DNA of 64,000 bases from Stropharia rugosoannulata (taxonomy: Eukaryota > Basidiomycota > Agaricomycetes > Agaricales > Strophariaceae): NCBI GenBank assembly GCA_028532985.1, contig JANCIK010000003.1:258001-322000 (forward strand), read 5' to 3'. The translations under genes and the position numbers were made by a program. Below the pieces are notes generated by a model that saw only the letters and a list, made by a program, of their open reading frames with translations, ran no database searches and was not told the origin of the DNA. Positions 1-10,620 of this stretch are shown piece after piece (the stretch's first letter is position 1; each line of letters begins with the position of its first letter).

Positions 1-420
1 AAGTCACCACTCACATTTTTCCTCCTACAAGCTGGATATATCATCCTTTGACATTGGCTGCCGTGTAGCGCAATGCCCTTGTCCCAGAGTGCGCTGTCTG
101 CCCATGCCCTTAACAAGGCGGATAGCACACTAGCACTACGGAGGGTATGGCGCGAACATGTGTGCTCTCCCGCAATCTAGAGGTAGACCGATCCATGCTC
201 TGCTGCATGGGGACCGTTAAACACGGTCCTCTCTCACGATGGACTCACAAGTACAATGCCCGAATCTGCAGTGACCAGACTCGCTGGACGACCGTCGGTC
301 GGATGTCAGCCGGACACAGTATGCCCTCAGCCGCATGCGGCGCAATGCAGCTAACGAAGCATTGCCTTCTCCACGATGTCATGTCCACCCCTTCATTTCT
401 CAGATGACACTTACCATTGT
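1..420. repeat. Right part of the intron-bearing satellite (left window edge)
   Basis: This corresponds to 10199-10620 and 20418-20840. It contains the end of one monomer and a complete last monomer starting near 135 at an ACTACGGAGGG motif. The rest of the block is outside the window to the left. It appears non-coding; short open frames here are not supported by any recognisable domain. Confidence 0.75.
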
Positions 421-3400
421 GACAGGGACCAGTCCGAGAGGACTGACGCAGTTCGCTGTCCTGCGTCCGCACAAATGGTGTCTTCGAGCCTCGAGGCAAG
501 AGCGCGGACACTGCGAGCTGAGTTTGCGTCAAGGTAAGCAGAACAGCATAGCTCGAGCGGAAGATCAGGCATTAATGGGAAGCCTACGGCCAATATCGAG
601 TAGCTGGGTGGACTATTACGAGCGGTATGCCACTGTCCAGACAAGAGGACACACACAGTTTCAAGCAGATGTTAGTCCTTTAAACATTATTGTTGACCAG
701 TCACTTACTTCTTGTTCCAGTCGGTTCAACGCGCCGCACTGGTGTAATAGACATGTACATGTTACACTTACTTGAAATAATAGCAGCATCGTGACGGTAA
801 TGTCTGTAGCAGTAAGCAAAGCTTCAAAGTTCCAGAGGTGCGTGGTTCACTTACTTCGAGCCCTATCCGTCGTAACCCAGCACGTCCGACCCCTCCTGGA
901 CGCCCTCGAACATTGCTCCGGTGCCCGCGCTCGCTACAGTGTCCAATGTCCGGGCAACTTCCTCGGGTAACCCATGCTGCATCTTCACTGGGTGATGTCC
1001 GGCCTGGCAGAAGGAGCGTTGTCAACGTTGTAAATTACGCCCAGTCGAGCTCTGCAAATGATACACTAGCTCAGGTCAGTCAAATCCGGTTCAAGACAAC
1101 GACTGTACTCACTGTATAACGAATACCGAGTCAACTGCATCCCGGATCCGTGCAGAACTGGCACAGCATCTCGATACGTTCGATCGTGTCCGCTGGTTGA
1201 CCTTTCCAGTTCGTGTTCAGGCCTGTTACGAGGAGGTTCGTGGACGGCAAGGGACCGCGGCCTATGTTCATGCAAGCGTACCAAAAGAAATGCACGTCAG
1301 CGTCAGACAGCTCATCGAGGTATGTCCTTACTCACCTGGCCTGTACCAGCTCGTGGTCATGCGAACCAGTGCGAATGCGCGGTTTCCAGAGTGCGAAGAC
1401 GAGAAGAGAAGGCAGGGAGCTGGAGGATAGGTCTGGTAGCTGGTCAGCTTATATACATTTTCTTAATGTACTTAAGGATACGTACCGAATAAACCAGTGA
1501 TGGAGGATCAAACCAAAAGTGTGAACGCAGGGTCCTGAGTGTGATGCAGTCACTATGCGAGCGCCGGCCTTATGGACCCGCTCCCTCCTCCCGCTGATTC
1601 GATTGCACCATTCCATTAGCCGCTATTACTACGCTGCTATTACCTATCTATTACTACACCATGTTAATTACAACTATTACTCTGTACATGTATGACTCTA
1701 GTATATAATCTTCTAAAGGTCTACAATAAATTCTGAGCACCGTTTGCTATTGTTAATGTCTATGTAGATTGTTAACTGAAATCTATAGCTGACCATCCCA
1801 CAAATGCTGCAGGACAAACTCTCGGTCCGCATAAGCTCTGGAAAACATGGGGTAATTCAATCGGAATTTACGTGCGTGTGTGGTTTCAGTACGCGCGCCT
1901 GGATCGAGCGCGTACTCTTCGTTTGCCTGAAACTAACTTACAACAGTTAAACCTTGCTAACATCAGTCCGCTAGCACGTACGTAATAGTCAGCGGCAGTA
2001 GTGGGACACAAAAAAGTCCGTAAAGTGTGATATATTGTTCAGAACCTTCGGAACGGGTATGCGCGCAGGGTACGCGCGCTCTCATTGTCCGAATCCTAGG
2101 TTTGAACTTCATACTTACTACCATCTACTCCATGACCTTCAGTACCACTATAAGCCCCTAAACAAACATATAAACGGATTTGTTTGCTACAGTGTGCAGG
2201 AACGCCCGCCTCGCGCGAATCTTCCAATCTGGAACTAACTGCTCAGTTGCGGAGCTTCGATATATGCCAGCGCATGATATCATAGGTATACATACCGGAT
2301 TTGATTGCCGGAAAGTCTGGCCCTTTGTGTGCAGAATTGCACGAGATTGCAAAGTGGAGGAACAGGAGGGGATGGATACGGGGTCCATCCCTGATGAATT
2401 TGCGACGTTTCCGCTGGATGGAACACTTACCAATGCTCAGGACAAGATACAAGGATACAGGAAATAAACTTTGATTGGGAAAATACTGGAAACATTTGCG
2501 AGGGCATGCGCTACACGCTATACCGCAAAATGCGTCAATTGAGCAGCGCAAGAGCCGCACGCAAGCGCAATAGAGCGCATGCGCCTATCCCAACCTGCAT
2601 GTACATAGTACACTATGTTAAAGTAACACAAGCCCTGAAATTCTGCACAAATCACGTAGATCGCATTGCACGGCTCCCTGCACATTCCGCGCACATCTTC
2701 CACTCCCTTAGCGCCTGCTCGTAGCGCGTCTCCCACACCAAATATAACTCGATGGGACCCTTACCAAGCACATATAGTAGCCGAGAAAGAATGCCCCTTT
2801 TTGCAAAGTCGTGCCAGAATGCGCGGTGGAGGGGATCATGGTAAGGATATTCATGACAGTGCAGAGCTGTTTTGAGTTTGAAGTATTGTTGATTTATGTA
2901 CTTTACATCTTGTAAATGATACTTATAATGTATATATGACATTTCCTTGAGAAGAAATGGGCGTGTTTAAATGTAAGCTGCAATGTAAACCGTGCCACAA
3001 AGTTTGTCAAGCAAGCAGCGCAAGTGCAGCACACGCGCGCACAGATTCACGTGCATCTGATACACCTATGACATGTATATTTAATAGTATCACACCCCCG
3101 TTCATTGTATTAACTGCAGAAATCGCGTGGAACGGTCTGGACGAGACCCTGCGCTCATCATACGCACCTTCCAGCGCATTGGTTTCCACTAGCGCTAGTA
3201 ATTTGCAGGGGCTAGCGGCTATGCAGAGACGTTACATAATGTATTCAGAACAGTTTTAGAGTGAATGAATCGCCGATTGAGGCAGATTTATACGTCGAGG
3301 ATAACATAGTTCTGTAAGTGATTTCAACTATTCCATGAACATTTTACCACCCTTATAATGTTATTACAGTCTATTCTTTGTAATTACATCCAATTACATG

Positions 3401-5900
3401 TACTAAGGACAATAAACTACTAGAAATACTCGTAATGCATGAGTGCGTGCATGACATATACAGCTGTTTTATGGTTCAACGGGCCATGTGCAGGAAGACG
3501 GCCACTTGTGTGAGATACCACTCCGGATGGCAGTGTACGGCCGCCCACTCGGAGTCCAGTGTGTTTTCACTGGTCTGCATTCACTGGTAATTCATGAAGG
3601 GTATAACTACTATAACTATGTGTGCAGGAAGGATTAAAATACAAATTTACTATGGTAAGTATTATGTCTGTTGAGTGTCTCGTCTGCGCCTTTCCTCACC
3701 CCGCCATCCCCCAAATGGGGATACAAGACCCGCTTGCTATTATGCCTAGAGAAAAAACATAGGGAACGGAGGAATACTCCAGCATCCCGGACGTGCGGCG
3801 CACGCTTGCGTCCCTGTGCGGCGGCGGGGTGAGGAAGGATGACGCTGTTAGTCACTTACGTACTAACCGACACCCGCTCTTGCCTCTTACCCTTGCCAGC
3901 TCAGCACGGCGTTCACTTACTGTCTAGAGTGTGTAAAGGTGGGGTAAGTCATTATTTCTCTATGATAGCATATATCTCTGCCTCACCCTAGCCTTGAAGT
4001 TGTTCACCTGCACCTGCTCGTATGCGCACACTTGGAAGACGCCCACATGAAAATTCAATTTTTGGACGCCCTGAGAACGGTGTCCAGTGATGAATTAGAG
4101 GAGGCAGCCACTGTGTTTATGTTCCCATTCTCAGAGGACGACGCCCTTCGGATGGAGAACCTGCAGGAGAAGCAGCGCTGTGCGCTGAGAGCTGAGACTG
4201 CTCCAGTAAGTTATCAATCTCTGTCCTCTATGTTCCTTACTTACCATCCTTTCACTGTAGTCAAGGAGAATCACGCAAACACGTTATTCTGACATCCGGC
4301 AAACACTCTCTGCTCCCCAACAGCAAGACATGATGACAATTTATGGGATAGATGCCTTGCAGTGAGCATGCACTAATCTGGAAGGAGAGATAGCGGCCGT
4401 GTCAAGATAATTCTGTTTGTGGGAGGAGCAGCGTGCTAGCGCTGAGATGACCCAGGTACGTTGTACACCCATGTTTATTACTAATTGTACTTACTTGACT
4501 TGTTCTACAGTGCAAATGTTATGCATATGCAAAGCACAAGTCCCAATGCTATATATCGACTCCCTGAAACGGCCGTCCCACAACAGTTTCATGTGCCCAA
4601 TGACAACCCCAAATACACAACTACACAACACTTCATGTTCTTCAGAGCTAAGGGCAGATGCCCCGCGGCAAGCGTGCGCTCCCTGTTGGAGGATCAATTG
4701 ACTTTGCGAGGGAGGGGCGGCACGGCAGTGCTGTGACAACACAGATACGTGAATATGCATAGTTCATGTATGAATTCTTACTTGCGTGACATTTTCAGCA
4801 TTCAAACTCATTTGTACAACTTAGGTCGTCGCAATCACACTCTAACACGACATAAAAACTTCCCGCGAACGCCCTCGAGCTAGGCATTACAAAAAGGCAA
4901 GCGTCGAGTACAAAAAGTTGCACTCTGTAGAGGGATTAGTCAATTTTGCGACAACACAGGTGCGTGTGTACACATTACTCTTTGCCCAATTCTTACTTGC
5001 CTGAATCATGCTCAAATACGACATATCAGTTTCCCGCGAACACCCTCAGTCTACATAATGCCAAAACGACATATCGCCGTCCCGCCACCGCCATTGTGCT
5101 GCATGTAAACATCGTCTGCCCTTGCCCTCAGGGTGCACGCCGCGAGGATGAGTAGTAATGGTGGTGCTTGTGCTTTCAGGAAAGCTTGAGCACGTCGATG
5201 TAATACAAATGTCATACAGTCTGTACAAAATACTTATGACTTAATATTGATTCTTGTACGACCCGCAAACGGCTTCTCGCACACAGGCAACCTTATTAAA
5301 CTTGTAACATTCACAACAGGTCAACAATGTCAATTGTTATTTCTTTTTTGAAACTTTGACATTCATCCTGAGTGAAACACAATGCAGGGCACTTTATATT
5401 TGCTCTGCGAGACGGCTGAAGTAGTAATTTGTAATTTCCGCACGGATAGAGTCGGACAACCTGAGCTAAAGCAGGAGATATATGTAATAACTGGTGATCT
5501 CCGTGCGGACTACGTGGCGGGAGCGTGGGGTCCGCAAACAACTGAGTCTGAACTTTGTTGGTTGAGCGGAAACTCTTACCATACCTTCTCTCTCTTTTCC
5601 AGCACAACAACCATGCCCTGTCTTTATGCCTTGCTTGAGCTATGGTGAGTGACCTATATGATACATGAATACTCAACTGACTCTGACCTCAGCATAACGA
5701 CCATGATATGATCCAACAAACAATCACAGAATGAGGTACGTGTGTCTCTCTTTTTTTCCACAAATACCTGGCCTTCGGGCGGGGAGAAACGCTGCCTGTA
5801 CGCAGCACGAAAAGGTCGAAAAGTTGTCTGTTTTTCATCGATCTAACCCTTTTTTGGAAGCTTTCTTGCCATATCCAGTTAGCTGATGCCAAGGTCTGAC
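421..5900. other. Unit 1 non-coding or decayed multi-intron region
   Basis: About 5.5 kb without a gene I can support. Longer open stretches (for example around 1197-1430 and 4030-4290) are broken or shifted in one or another of the three copies, so they do not look selected as protein. Many splice-like motifs occur (GTAAGT or GTACGT donors followed 45-65 nt later by TTCTACAG-type acceptors), as in a decayed many-exon gene or a spliced non-coding transcript. A degenerate ATTAC-rich stretch lies at about 1617-1690. A second, short tandem repeat lies at about 4690-5170. No transposase or reverse transcriptase motif was recognised. Confidence 0.5.
4690..5170. repeat. Degenerate short tandem repeat, period about 215 bp
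   Basis: Two successive blocks share, in order: a TCAATT...TTTGCG start, a GACAACACAG motif followed by a donor-like RTRCGTG, a TTCTTACTTGC stretch, an ACGACAT motif, and CCCGCGAAC(G/A)CCCTC. The second block begins near 4926. A related donor and TTACTTGAC signal sits upstream at about 4456-4512. The same blocks recur in units 2 (about 14910-15390) and 3 (about 25130-25610). Function unknown; each block carries an intron-like signal pair. Confidence 0.55.
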
Positions 5901-5938
5901 AGCCGCGCCTACTTCCTCACACACAGCCTCGAGTCTGA

Positions 5939-6833
5939 GCACGCGCGCATCACGACGCACTCGCTGAGCAGCTCAAGGCCGCGAACAAGCGCGAGGGCCT
6001 CGACGAGGTGTACCAGGTGAAGAAGGGCGAGAAGACCGGCGCCTGCGCGGTCGTCATCACCGGGCACCATCGGTAAGTGCTCTTTGCGTGTATCTATTTG
6101 TGACTGACGGGTTACGGGTTACCCCCCAGCTCGCTCGTTACCACGCTCCGCGTCGCTGAAAAGTTCGAAAAGGCGCATCTCCTCTCGCCGACAGTCGCCC
6201 CGCTCATCGAGGGTGCCAAGTACTTCTACATCGAGGGCTACTTCCTCACACACGGCCTCGAGTCCGCGCTCGAGCTGAGCACCCGCGCATCCGCGGCGGG
6301 CAAGGTGTGTGTCTCCCATTTTTCCTGCCGTACCCCGGTCTCACTCCGCGGGGTAGACGTTCGTGTTAAACATCTCTGCGCCGTTCATCGCGCAGTTCTT
6401 CGGCAAGCAGCTGAGCCAGATCCTTCCCTACACGGATATCGTGATCGGGAACGAGGCCGAAGCTGAAGCTTGGGCAACTGCCAACGGGCTCCCGGACGTG
6501 AAGGATCTCGCCGCGATCGCAAAGACGATCGCGCTCCTGCCCAAAGTCAACGCATCACGCCCGCGCACGGTGGTGTTCACCCACGGCGCAGAGAGCACCG
6601 TCGTGCTGTCCGCTGACAAGGCCGAGGCAAAGGTGTACCCGGTCACTGCGCTGACCGATGCAGAGATCGTCGACACGAACGGTGCCGGTGATGCTTTCGC
6701 GGGTGGATTCTTGGGTGCGCTGGTCGCTGGCAAGCCGGTCGATGACGCCGTGCTCGCGGGGCACGCCCTTGCGCGTGCATGCGTGCAGCAGGTCGGGCCG
6801 CAGTACCCCTGGCCCAAGGTCAACATCCTCTAA
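5939..6833 (+). pseudogene. 5'-truncated adenosine kinase, copy 1
   Basis: Encodes the C-terminal three quarters of a PfkB-family adenosine kinase, the enzyme that phosphorylates adenosine to AMP. Three exons are readable: about 5939-6072, 6130-6304 and 6357-6833, with continuous frame across both introns. The last exon carries the PfkB signature DTNGAGDAFAGG with the catalytic Asp, and the protein ends WPKVNIL as fungal enzymes do. The first roughly 80 residues, including part of the adenosine-binding and lid region, are missing. The frame closes upstream at a TGA (5936-5938) and no in-frame ATG precedes the second intron; the first ATG is at 6363. It is convergent with the zinc-finger pseudogene. 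Family assignment is firm; whether a shortened protein is made is unknown. Confidence 0.85.
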
Positions 6834-7304
6834 AGACAGAGATGAGGACGCAGGATAGCATACGTTCGTTCAACAGCAACACTAACCTACCTGCCGCGAC
6901 AGGCGAGGCTTTTCAACAAGCCCCCCAAAGAGCCTTTCAACAGGCTCGGAAGTGCCGGGGTTGATTCTAGTATGTTGTATGCGGTGCGCGCCAGGGCGGC
7001 GCGGCGCGGAAGAGTAATACATGAATTATTAGGATGGGAGAGTATGTTACAATAAGGCACGCATAAGTGTGATTACAGGGTGCATTATCCGCGACGCCGA
7101 ATAAAAGATGGAGGAGACCTGAGAAAAAGATAGTTTAGATAGATGATAAGGAGGGTGCCGGTCACTACCACACGTTGTTGAACCAACCTCCTGCGCTTGG
7201 AGATACAAATCTTTCCGAAGATGTAGTACATGGGTGCTTCATTGTCCGCAAAGCCAAACCAAGATAGAAAAAGACCCCGGGAGAAAGAAGAGGTGGGCGA
7301 ATTG

Positions 7305-8523
7305 TCAGGACGGCGGGGCGATGAGAGGCATTCCTAGGGCAGGGTGAGCAGACAAGCAGGAGAGAGCGAAGAAAAGGTTACCTGTGTGAGGAGCTCTGCA
7401 GGATTGAGCATGGGCTCGCCGTCCTCTGTGAGTATATGCTCCATGGGCTCCGGCCGACGCAGATCGTCGCTCGCGTTCTCTGGCGGTTTGGATGCGGCGG
7501 CCACGACTGCAGCTGCGGCCTCTGCTGCGCGCTTCTCCTTCTCCTTCTCCTCTTCCTCTGCTGCCTGGGCCTGCAGCAGGACGGCGCGCACGGCGGCCAC
7601 GACGTCTGCGGCGGTCATCTCGCCTGCGTCGAGCTGGGGATCAATGCAGGCTGAGAGGTCGGCGGTGCCTGGTGGGTGGGGCTGGGGCTCTGGAGGCACG
7701 GAGGAGGTGGAGGCCGAGGGGGGCGGGGGTGAGCGGCCGGTGTGGTACGCATTGGTGTGGGGGCGGTAGTGCGGTGAGTGGTAGTAGACTGGCCATGTAG
7801 GTGGGGATGGGTCGGGCCATGGAGTGCGTACGGACGAGGTGGGGAGGCCGATGGGGACGTAGGCTGTGCGAGGTGAGCGGGGCGGGGCGCAGAGGGGGAG
7901 GCACGCACGTGTGGTGGTCGCCGTGTGGGAGCGGTAGTAGCTCGAGGGCCCGGGCTGGGGCACGGGGGTTGCGCGCTCCTTGCCCTTGAGGGAAGGCGTT
8001 GCGCTGCGACTGCGGGGCTGCTCGTCGTCGGGGGGCTCGATGGCAAGCCCGTTGTGTCTGTGCACGGTCAGTTGCGGGTTTAGAGTTGTGAGGGACGACA
8101 GACCTCGACTTTCGATGACGTCAGAGGGCGTCTGTCTGCAAGAGATGAGCAGGCGCGTACGAGGCAGTGGAAGGGACGTACTCTGGTGAAGCTTGCGTCG
8201 CATCGGGGGCACGGGCCGTGCGGATCAGCGGGGGTTCGGCGGGGAGGAGAAAAGACATACAAGCTGGGCATGGAGTGCAGTTTGGTGGTGCGCTGGTGGC
8301 GCTTGAGGTCTGCCTCGCACACAAACTGCTTGGTGCAGCCGTTCATCTTGCACGGCCAGACGCCCGTCCCCGCTCCCGTCTGCTTCACCCTATTCTGCAC
8401 ATAGTGCCTTGCCCATCCGCTCTCCAGACAGGTCCGGACTGCTACTCTGACGAGTCTGACCAAACCTGCGCGTCTCATGTTCGCGCTCAGGTCCCCCGCC
8501 GCCACCGTGCTTCCTGAGTGCAC
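7305..8523 (-). pseudogene. C2H2 zinc-finger gene, chimeric and broken, copy 1
   Basis: This matches the intact gene at 27735-28870. Finger 1 (WPCKMNGC...LKRH...H) is preserved. After splicing, the second finger starts CPRCDASFTR-TDAL and then meets TGA at 8121-8123, where the intact copy has an Arg codon. Upstream of 8377 the sequence is unrelated to the intact gene: the frame continues into satellite-side sequence with an in-frame ATG at 8476-8478. A one-base deletion near 7311-7317 also changes the C-terminal frame relative to copies 2 and 3. The body is otherwise preserved, with a Pro-rich middle and a Glu/Lys/Ala-rich segment. I infer a non-functional or at most truncated product. Confidence 0.8.
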
Positions 8524-8769
8524 CGCATCTTTGAAATGGACTCACTCAGTCACGATCGACCTGCACGCGTCCGCGCAGTTGAGTCTGGGCCGTCTGCCCG
8601 CGTCCTCCCCCGCCCTTTGCGAGAATCAATCGATGCGTTCTACATCCTGGGGCAAGTGGATCATTGAATCCAAGTTCATTGTACTGACATTAATTCTTCC
8701 AGACTTTCGCCAAATGACAATATAATGACATACGTACAGACATGCCCGCATCGAGGGGGGCCCACACAT

Positions 8770-10620
8770 TATAGTACACTAGTACTACGGACCACGCAAT
8801 GGAGGGCATGGCGCGCATGTGCGTACATGATTTATGCCGCTCTGCTACAGGGGGCCGTCGAACGCGCGACTGCGCACCCGTGGACGGCTGGCCGTCAGAA
8901 CCGTCTGTCTTCAGCGCGGGGGTAAGTCCAGACATCGAGGCCATCACTAAATCATTACTCACCTTTCTCCATCTACAGAGGCATGTACAGCGTCCTTGGA
9001 CCCTGGCCGCCGTGCAGCGCATTGCCCTTGATGAGCCGCATAGCAGACCTCAATACAGAGCGCGCTGAAGGGAGGGCATAACGAGCCCACGCGCGATCCA
9101 TCCTCTGCTACAGTGGGGCATCAGACGCGCGACGCGCATCCGCGCAGTTCGAGCTGGACGTCCGTATGCCAGTATCACCCAGACACTCACACGTACAACA
9201 TTGTCTGCTATCAGCGCGGGGTAAGCTCTGATTTCGAGTCCATGAGTAAGTCAACACTCACATTTGTCCTTCTACAACATCCTTTGACATTGGCGGCATG
9301 CAGCGCAGCACCCTTGCCCCGCCCTCAACGAGGCGCATAGCACACTAGCACTACGGAGCGCGCAAGGAGGGCGTGGTGCGAACGTGTGTGCTTGCCCGCA
9401 ATCCAGAGCCAGGTGCGATCCATGCTCTGCTACATGGGGACCGTCAAACACGGTCCTCTCTCATGATGGATTCGCGAGCGCGCTGCCCGCATCTGCAGCG
9501 GCGCACTTGACCAGACTCGGAGTTGCTGGACGACCGTCGCTCGGATGTCAGTCAGAGATGGTATGCCCACAGCCGCATGCGGCGCAATGCGGCCAACGAA
9601 GCATCGCCTTCTCGACGAGGTCATGTCCACCCCTTTGTTTCTCAGATGACACTTACCATACTAGCATACCAGTGCTACGGAGCGCGCGAGGGAGGGCCGC
9701 ATGGCGCGCGTGTATGTGCAGGTGCGGCGTGTATGATTTATGCTCTGCTACAGCAAACCTGCATCCGTGGACGGCCGTCCATCAGATGGCACCCAGACAT
9801 CTACAACACCGTCTGCCTTCAGCGCGGGGTAAGTCCAGCCATCAAGGTCATTACTAAATGACGAGTACTCACATTTCTCCTTCTCCATAGGCATGTACAG
9901 TGTCCTTCAACCCTGGCCGCTGTGTAGCGCATTGCACTCGTCCCGCCCTCGACGAGCCGCATAGAACACCAACAATACGGAGGGCATAAGGGAGGGCATG
10001 GCGAGTCCACACGCGATCCAGAGGCAGGCGCGACGTGCATGATCCATCCTCTGCTACAGTGGGCGTCAAACACGCAACCGCGCATCCACGCAGCTTGAAT
10101 ATTGCGTAGCCGAACATCCGTACCTCAGATGTCACCCAGAGATCTACAATATTGTCTGCTATCAGTGCGGGGTAAGTCCTGATTTCGAGTCCATGAGTAA
10201 GTCACCACTCACATTTTTCCTCCTACAAGCTGGATATATCATCCTTTGACATTGGCTGCCGTGTAGCGCAATGCCCTTGTCCCAGAGTGCGCTGTCTGCC
10301 CATGCCCTTAACAAGGCGGATAGCACACTAGCACTACGGAGGGTATGGCGCGAACATGTGTGCTCTCCCGCAATCTAGAGGTAGACCGATCCATGCTCTG
10401 CTGCATGGGGACCGTTAAACACGGTCCTCTCTCACGATGGACTCACAAGTACAATGCCCGAATCTGCAGTGACCAGACTCGCTGGACGACCGTCGGTCGG
10501 ATGTCAGCCGGACACAGTATGCCCTCAGCCGCATGCGGCGCAATGCAGCTAACGAAGCATTGCCTTCTCCACGATGTCATGTCCACCCCTTCATTTCTCA
10601 GATGACACTTACCATTGTGA
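8770..10620. repeat. Higher-order satellite with intron-like modules, block 1
   Basis: Six related monomers of roughly 270-360 bp start at CTACGG or ATACGG motifs near 8785, 9050, 9349, 9671, 9974 and 10333. They form two sets of three (A-B-C, A'-B'-C'), giving a higher-order period of about 0.9-1 kb. Shared landmarks are GGAGGGCATGGCG, ATCCATSCTCTGCTACA and GTCTGCYWTCAG. At the end of each A and B monomer, CGGGGTAAGTCC is followed about 60 nt later by a pyrimidine-rich CTCACATTTCTCCTTCTAC/ATAG, a complete intron-like module. No monomer keeps an open frame. The block crosses the junction between units 1 and 2. Confidence 0.75.

Larger units (their letters stand above)
1..10198. repeat. Tandem array unit 1 (about 10.2 kb)
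   Basis: The first base matches 10199 and 20418, and the sequence repeats in direct orientation with periods of 10,198 and 10,219 bp. The unit holds, left to right, the tail of an intron-bearing satellite, about 5.5 kb without a stable reading frame, a 5'-truncated adenosine kinase gene, a reverse-strand zinc-finger pseudogene, and the main satellite block. The window opens inside the array, so this may not be its first unit. Compared with units 2 and 3, this copy is distinctly diverged between about 485 and 4070 and nearly identical elsewhere. Confidence 0.95.

Noticed and set aside
4032..4292. Possible small acidic protein (FLDA...SSDELEEAATVF) in each unit
   Set aside because: Looks protein-like, but the N-terminal frame differs between unit 1 and units 2/3 through a one-base indel, and the tail runs through a donor-acceptor pair. 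It may be one exon of a decayed gene; not enough to call.
6428..6826. Minus-strand open frame over the adenosine kinase last exon
   Set aside because: Antisense of a clearly conserved PfkB exon.
7344..7769. Plus-strand open frame of 141 codons, repeated in all units
   Set aside because: Antisense shadow of the GC-rich zinc-finger coding exon; composition is Ala/Ser/Gly-rich with no domain.
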